A DNA stretch of 64,000 bases, taken from contig JAQFVV010000032.1 in NCBI GenBank assembly GCA_028023455.1, positions 5,430,392-5,494,391 on the forward strand, read 5' to 3'. The stretch's first letter is position 1, and each line of letters starts with the position of its first letter. This document shows, one piece after another, positions 58,566 to 64,000 of this stretch. The position numbers were made by a program, and so were the translations under genes. The stretch comes from Epiperipatus broadwayi (Eukaryota; Onychophora; Udeonychophora; Euonychophora; Peripatidae). The notes under the pieces are model-generated. The model was not told the origin of the DNA. It searched no databases and saw nothing but the letters and a program-made list of their open reading frames with translations.

Positions 58566-61479
58566 AAAGTCACTCCACCATATACACAGATGCCCATTTG
58601 GTCAATTATCATTGCTAGCAGTATAGTTGGGCAACATTTACCATTGTAATATATATATATAAGAATTATCTTAAAAACATTCTAACGAAATGCAATGCTA
58701 ATTATTTAAGTTGAAAAGATATGATGAGATTAGAACACAATAGATAGCTACAATTAAATATGGTGTTGAAGTATTTCAGAAAGCCAAGCTTTCTGCTAAA
58801 GAAATTAAAATATAGCACCCTATAAACAGAAAAATGGACCAGCATGTTTTACATATGGATGTATTTGTGTTTCACAGATTGATTTGTATAGTTACCACAC
58901 AACGTAAACAATTGTCATACTTCTTTACATTTAAGAGTGGCTGTTTATTATTATTTAAAATTTCTATTTCATCATACATTCCTGAAACATATGAACAAAA
59001 AATATAAAAAAGTCAAATGATCCCCAAAATGTGAATTTAGTTATAAATCAGCAATCATCAATTGCCCAAGATCATCATTTCTTAATACTTATCTTCCCCA
59101 TTTGTTTAATATTTGTAGATAGCAAATTACTATACTTCGGTTGATGAATGTCAAACTTTCTGTACTCACAATATTGACATAAACCATTTTAGGTTAATAC
59201 ATTAATGATTTTTTCTAATTATTCATTAAACTACAGATTATTTGTATCTCAAAATATATATTTTAAATCTCAGTTAAAGAATAAATGTCACTGCCTTGTT
59301 TTGGATATATTAGCATCTGTATTTTATGCCAATGTTGGCAATTCCAATAACTTTCTCTACTTTCACATAAGGTAAAAAAATTGTTTCTATGTACTTTTAT
59401 CATCTTGTGTAAAGTTATATAACCATTGTATTGGAGATATATATTTTCAGGTTTTTTTTTAATCAGTGCATCCCTGACTTTAACTATATCATATCACAAC
59501 AGCAAGGATAGTAACTAATCAATCAAATTTCTGGACTTGAGATTAACCAGACAGAATTGTACTATTGATTATTTAATGATTATAAGATCTCTTAGTGTTA
59601 GGGGTTATTTTCATTTACACTCAAAAGTTCAATATCAATATGAAATGGCAGGCTTTAAAGCTTTTTTTATTTACAAATTTAAACCTTTGTAAGTTTGAAG
59701 CCAAGAAAAAAAAATAATTTAGAATATTATGAAAAATATTTAATTAAAGTTGATTGCTCTAGGGTCATGCTTGACAAATAGGTAAGAAAATTTAATAAGT
59801 CATGAATCTAATAATAGACATAACATCTAATTCTAAACCATAAATTGACATGCCTTATTTCCTTGATATACATTCAAAAATAATATTGATTATGCAAAAG
59901 TATTTTAATATTAGTTTTAGAAGCCCCTTATCACTAAATACACTTACTAATAATTCCAAAAATAAGATTAATGTTGATGATACAGTTCAATTGGTATGTG
60001 TTTGTATTGTTAGTTTTGCAATATCAAATACTATGGAGAGACATGTGCAAGCTTAAAATCAAGAAACACTCAGCATGCTCATTTATATAACAGAGCTAAA
60101 TGCAACAGCACTTATAGTTCAGTGTATTTGTAGACCATGAGAAAAAATCTGGTCTAAACCTGGTGATGCTGTAATTATTTGCCTAGAAAATAATAATAAG
60201 AAACTAAAAGTAAAAGAAACATAGCACATAATTAACTCTAAGAACTCTATAAATATAAAAGCCAATAGCATTCCTCTTAATAAACACTGTTTGTTTAATC
60301 CAATGATATAGCCAACTGCTAGGATAACATACACATGCAAATATGAAAATCTATCATAATCAGTGAATAGTTTAATGTATATTTATACATGTTAATATAT
60401 TTGCTAATATTCACTTTAGTGGTGCTTTGACATAGATATATCATATCCAAAGCCTAGTTCCGCAAAATAATAAATATTGTTTTAGACCAACCATAATAGT
60501 TGATAATTAACTACATACTCCTGTAGAATTTTTATTATATATGTATATAGCATGTTTACTAGATTAGTTCAACCAAACTTGATAATATACTCCCAGAAAC
60601 ACGGAAATATTTTGCACTAGAAAAAGCTAGTTTAAAAATTGCAAAAATATTCACTAGCTACAATATCTCAAAACCCAGGAGCAAGTTTATTGCTTAAAGC
60701 AAATGATAACATTGTACTTTGTATATACTTTTATTTAACTTATTCTGTATTTTGCCTATTTATCTTTCTGCTACATTTTGTAACTTAATTTTTATTCATT
60801 TTTCCCTGTCAGATATAATTGGAATTTTGCGTGAATATATTTATTCCTAATGACAATAATTTTTTTTTAGAAATTGCAAACACTTTATTAAGCAAAAATA
60901 ACAAAAATAGTAAAAAATTTAAATTTTAAAATTTACTTGTAACTTGGTATTTTTTATGATACTGTCAATTAACAGTGTTAATTCTAAAAAGAATTAATAG
61001 TATATAAATTAAAGAGAGAAAATTATTAAAACAGAATACATAAACAAAATTATATACATAAACAAAATTATGGCTAAGAATAAATCGAGGGGGAAGGGTA
61101 ACCAGAATAATCTTTTAATAAAATCAACTTAACTCGTGGTTTTTTCGACTTAGACAATTATCTTATATATAAAATCCCTATTTTCTCTATTGTCTGATTG
61201 CTGAATGATTTTTTTTTTTTAAATTATAAGTATATGGTAAATGATTTTTCTTTTTAGTAAATCTAAGACTAGATTTATTTGTATCCATAACCAATTCCTA
61301 AAGATAATTCCATTCTTCAGTAACATGATAAATCTGGATCCCTAATGGAATAACTAGTGAAATTTAAAATTTTAATAGATGCTTCTAAAAAAAGGGGAAT
61401 CTATTTTTTTTTAATATAATTGAAATAATATCTACTTTTTAATGCATCTATCATTTTACTCTTGGAGAATGATTCCTAA
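58562..61479. other. AT-rich spacer, no gene recognised
   Basis: Non-coding appearance; contains the dispersed repeat at about 59445-59510 mentioned at 56631. Short frames show no family resemblance. Confidence 0.5.
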
Positions 61480-62045
61480 TATAATCTATTAAATGTCTTT
61501 GTTTTGGGCATAGATGCATCCATGTTCCTTTATAAGGATTTGTCTACCTGAAGACTCTGGGATATTCAATCCATATGTTGTGTAAAAATTCAATAATAAC
61601 ATACTCTTTGAATTTACTATACCAATACTATTATTTCCAACAACTTTTAACCAAAGTCTACTACTTATTCCAACATGTGTATAAATTCAAGAAGAGCAAT
61701 TTGGTCTTTTAATTGTATTGCTGAAATGATGCTATCTAGCCAAGAATAAAAGCTTTCTTTCTCTAAATTGTGTGAATATAAGGTTGAAGTATAATCAGAA
61801 ATAGAATGACCAATAATACCATTGGACAGGTCAAGATTTCATATCATAAGCCTTTCATTGTTCCTCAAGAGATTCCAGTAGCAATTAAGATAATAAGATC
61901 TTACAGCAAAACTGACACCCTACATTCTTCTTTCAGTGAATGCTTTGCTTTCTTCATAACAATCCACCTGTTTTATGATACTTCTTCTAAAAGATAGTTT
62001 TACTAAGGGCAATTATATCAAGCTTAAATTTTAATAGCTTCTTCA
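61480..62045 (-). pseudogene. LINE endonuclease (EEP) relic of a second non-LTR family
   Basis: On the minus strand fragments of an endonuclease/exonuclease/phosphatase domain appear in order across changing frames: KLDIIALSKT near the start, NERLM and LSNGIIGHSISDY in the middle, FYSWLDSIISAIQLKDQIALLEF, then PRVFR, NPYKGTWMHLCPKQRHLIDYIRN split over 61487-61555. The WMH...HLIDY motif is distinctive for LINE endonucleases and differs from the RTE copies (which have WTWKHPNEGTAELDYIL). Many stops and frameshifts make this an old relic. Confidence 0.65.
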
Positions 62046-62742
62046 CCACCAGTGCAGTTCTTTATTTTGGTCTGGAAGAATTTATGTCAAATGCCTATAT
62101 TTAGAAAAAAATAGATTTATAATGCTTTCTTTAATATTATTACTGCTTCCTACTTTACTACTACTACTACTACTAATTTTATTATTATTTATATCATTGT
62201 AAGACCATTTTTTATCTACATTTTTTTTCATTTCCTTGTTAGATCATGAAATGCTAAATAGAACTACTAAAGATACAATTTAACTAAATGGAACTTCTGT
62301 TTAAATTTTATTCTGAACAGAGACATTAGTGATTATATTGCCTCTAGAAAAAATCAGGAATTGAAAGCTGTCATCCTACTAAGCCTGTTTCTATTCTTTA
62401 TTTAAAAAAAGGGGAAAGGGGAATTGGAATTAAAAATTCTGTTTATGTAGTTAAAAAAAAGAAAATGTGTTTTCTCATGCACAATGTCATTGTCATAGCT
62501 AATATAGTGGTGATTTATATCATGTGAGGCTCATTATGACTGTGTCCTATATTAAATTAATAGAAGAAAAAATAGAGGGAGACAGAAAATACTGTTTGCA
62601 TAAAAACAGTACCTATCCTTTAAAAAGCTAATATTTTATCCTCCAAATTTGAAGGATGTACTCTTGATTGTGCACTGTTATTGTTATTCACAGTTGATCT
62701 TTAAATTAAAAGATCATTTCACTATTCATGTTTGTAGCCTAA
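62046..62742. other. AT-rich spacer with (TAC)n run
   Basis: A short (CTA)n run near 62157-62175. No gene seen. Confidence 0.5.
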
Positions 62743-63350
62743 ACTTCAGAATTTGAGGAAATGTTGCAAGAACTATCAGATAAAAACAAAAAATTTAGGA
62801 CTAAAGATAAATGCTAAAAGGACTAAACTAATGATCATTATTGTTTTTTTAAAAATAAGAAAATAAACATGGACATTTAAAAAAAACTACAAATATATTA
62901 GTCAGATTACTAACTCAACCAAAGACTTTATAGTTGAAATTAATCATAAAATTAATTTAAAGTGTAGACTTTTGATGGAAATAACTTTACATTAAAAGAG
63001 AAGATACATATGTGTTTGAAAAAGATTTTTAATAATTGAGTTTAGACACAGATGTGGACCTTTAACATTTAATAGAAAGGTAATTCCAAGGCTTTAGATT
63101 ATTCAGCTAAATATAGACAAATGTATAATGGGAATAAGAGGAGACTCATTGACATCATTGAAAGATGTAAGAAACTAAAATAAGCTGAAAATATGGCTAC
63201 AAAAAGTTGTCAATAGATTGGTAATTAAAGTCTTAAACTGGACTTCAAAAAGGTCAAAATACTTAGGGAGTTTGCTTGGTTAGTATGAAAAAAAAATTGT
63301 GAATAAAAAAACTGAAATGCATAATAGTTTAAAGTGATGATGATAATAGA
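62743..63350 (+). pseudogene. RTE relic, RT to 3' end
   Basis: The plus strand aligns with about 57735-58478 of the RTE copy: GAAATGTTGCAAGAACTATC, GGACTAAAGATAAATGCTAA, ATTAATCATAAAATTAA, GAAATAACTTTACATTAAAAG, ATTTAATAGAAAGGTAATTC, GACTTCAAAAAGGTCAAAA, and a tail AGTGATGATGATAATAGAC. It is heavily decayed. Confidence 0.7.
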
Positions 63351-64000
63351 CTTTAATTTTTATTAAACATCAAATATATATTTTTTTTAGTATTAGCATT
63401 CAAATATTATTTTTCATATTAAATTTTTTAAACCCTTTTTTCTCATGGAGATCTTTTATATTTTTTAAAACACAATCTTTTCATATTATAAATACATAAT
63501 TAGATACATTGTAAAACTATAAAGGACCTCAAAAATGTATTTTAACTAAACTATTCTTTTCATTTAACTTAGATTATCATTCTATCCCAAATGTCATTGC
63601 TCCATATTTATCTAATGTGTACTCTATCAATCTACTTTACAAGTATATTTCTTGCATGTCCACTCAGTGATAATATTTTATATAAAAAACAACTTTTATT
63701 TGATTTGATTAGTAATGCACTAACTCCCATCCCCCTAAAAAAATTAATTAATTTTTGAAGACCCACGCTTTTATTTCATGTTACATATAACATCTATTTA
63801 GTTGAAGAAAAAAAAAATATTTTTTTTGGTTTTTAGTGCATTATTTATTAAATTAAATAAAACATTTGTTTAAATTTTTTTTATATATAAGGTTTTTTAA
63901 TTTTTTTAATATTTGGATATGTCATCAAACAATTGCTTACATTATTTTGTGTTTATGAAGGCACCATTTTTTAAAAATCAAGCTGTTATTCAATAATTTA
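63351..64000. other. AT-rich spacer, nothing recognised
   Basis: Low-complexity T/A-rich sequence to the window end. Confidence 0.5.

Noticed and set aside
1-64000. CRISPR array, bacterial operons, rRNA genes
   Set aside because: No short regularly spaced direct repeats with unique spacers, no ribosome-binding-site-led gene strings and no rRNA-like conserved blocks; the window is eukaryotic.

Overview
The window is very AT-rich animal DNA (three quarters or more A+T by eye) with no recognisable host gene. It is packed with retroelements: a Ty3/gypsy LTR element, RTE-type non-LTR elements with (GAT/TCA)n tails, a Penelope-like GIY-YIG remnant, tRNA-derived SINEs, foldback elements and long (TA)n tracts. 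I infer an invertebrate; I cannot name the species.

Layout. 1-10.7 kb: AT-rich spacer with a class-II-tRNA-derived SINE, the C-terminal end of a Penelope-like element (5350-5730), a perfect 35-bp foldback (7491-7620) and a coiled-coil, gag-like ORF (8657-9136). 10686-26641: a nearly intact Ty3/gypsy element of about 16 kb with unusually long LTRs (about 4.65 kb each), an 821-codon gag and a pol carrying protease, RT, RNase H and integrase. Gag and pol overlap at a GTTAAAC slippery heptamer directly before the gag stop, so pol is probably made by -1 frameshifting. The element sits in a degenerate tandem repeat with a (TA)n tract, giving an apparent ATAT duplication. 27-35 kb: spacer with a TTAA-bounded 41-bp-TIR element, a second SINE-like family and a local CpG cluster.

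35452-40398 is the most interesting segment: twelve head-to-tail copies of a ~405-425 bp unit between two (TA)n tracts. The minus strand of every unit carries a type I hammerhead ribozyme fold: stem I 6 bp plus an outer 5 bp, a CUGACG-type core, stem II GGGC/GCCC, GAAA, a self-complementary ACCAUGGU stem III, and cleavage after GUC. This architecture is that of animal 'retrozymes', small non-autonomous retroelements that replicate through circular RNA. The same array contains at least five stretches of Illumina adapter sequence and many one-base deletions, so its base-level sequence is partly an assembly or polishing artefact.

40.5-64 kb: RTE copies in several states of decay. One is nearly full length (48740-about 51935, minus) with a frameshift and two nonsense changes. 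One is 5'-truncated and lies between (TA)n tracts (56918-58478). One has the inversion expected from twin priming (44586-45806). Others are old relics, together with an endonuclease relic of a different LINE (61480-62045).

How they relate: the autonomous elements (gypsy, RTE, Penelope-like) supply reverse transcriptases; the SINEs and the hammerhead array are non-autonomous. Penelope-like elements are the family otherwise known to carry hammerheads, so the fragment at 5350 and the array at 35-40 kb may reflect one partnership, but nothing in the window proves it.
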